Assembly: GCA_022615215.1 (NCBI GenBank)
Contig: JAKEHD010000669.1
Coordinates: 1-6,295 of the forward strand
Length of the DNA stretch: 6,295 nt
Reading direction: 5' to 3'
Source: Blastocatellia bacterium
Lineage (GTDB): Bacteria; Acidobacteriota; Blastocatellia; UBA7656
This document shows, in pieces, positions 6,177-6,295 of this stretch (the first letter of the stretch is position 1; every line of letters begins with the position of its first letter). The translations under genes were made by a program, and so were the position numbers. The notes beneath the pieces are model-generated. The model saw nothing but the letters and a program-made list of their open reading frames with translations. It was not told where the DNA came from and did no database searches.

Positions 6177-6295
6177 ATGGCTGATTCAATTACAGGTCGC
6201 GTGAGCGATCAGGCAGGAAACGGTATCGAAGGCAGGAATGTCACTGCATCCAACCCCCTCAAACAGGTCATCGGGCAGGCTCAATCCGGCGCTAA
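6177..6295 (+). CDS. N-terminus of a putative carboxypeptidase-regulatory-like beta-sandwich protein (3' partial)
   Basis: Only 39 complete codons are present before the window ends. The start is well supported by AGGAGGAG 8 bases upstream. The protein opens with MADSITGRVSDQAGNGIEG followed by RNVTASNP. The pattern G-x-V-x-D-x-x-G-x-x-I-x-G-x-x-V is typical of the first two strands of carboxypeptidase regulatory-like (transthyretin-like) domains, which serve as spacers or adhesion modules in surface and appendage proteins. It differs from a canonical copy by Arg/Asn before the Val. Its place after the tail-associated genes suggests another fibre or decoration component, but most of the protein is out of view and the domain call rests on about 20 residues. 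Confidence 0.55.
   Translation, partial: MADSITGRVSDQAGNGIEGRNVTASNPLKQVIGQAQSGA

Overview
The window is a dense, one-directional (+ strand) run of seven genes. The first and last are cut by the window edges. Intergenic gaps are 11-44 bp and there is one 8-bp overlap, so this looks like part of a single operon. There are no RNA genes, insertion sequences, CRISPR arrays or convincing promoters or terminators, and no gene-free stretch above 50 bp.

The best reading is an accessory 'tail-tip' module from a phage-tail-like machine: a contractile injection system (eCIS-type), a tailocin, or a prophage tail. The strongest evidence is gene 2 (267-1664). Its N-terminus resembles P2 gpI-type baseplate proteins, and it continues into a beta-rich domain like those in tail-tip proteins. 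The genes after it have the character of structural appendage parts. Two short proteins (1694-2431 and 2451-3263) have Ala/Pro-rich leaders and degenerate PASTA-like half-motifs. A 489-residue beta-rich protein (3296-4765) has a carbohydrate-binding-like sandwich module. A three-part protein (4777-6132) has a tail-fibre-base-like N-terminus and a long acidic linker. The start of a further gene (6177 to the edge) looks like a carboxypeptidase-regulatory-like (transthyretin-fold) sandwich. No protein shows a signal peptide or membrane segment, as expected if they are assembled in the cytoplasm.

The organism cannot be named from this window. Strong purine-rich Shine-Dalgarno sequences before most ATG starts and tight gene packing point to a prokaryote. 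GC content is moderate to moderately high, with mainly CGC/CGA arginine codons but unusually frequent ATA isoleucine codons. Sheath, tube, spike, AAA+ ATPase and toxin genes are not in the window, so whether this is a phage, a tailocin or an injection system is open. Function assignments are family-level pattern recognition by eye; no database search was possible.
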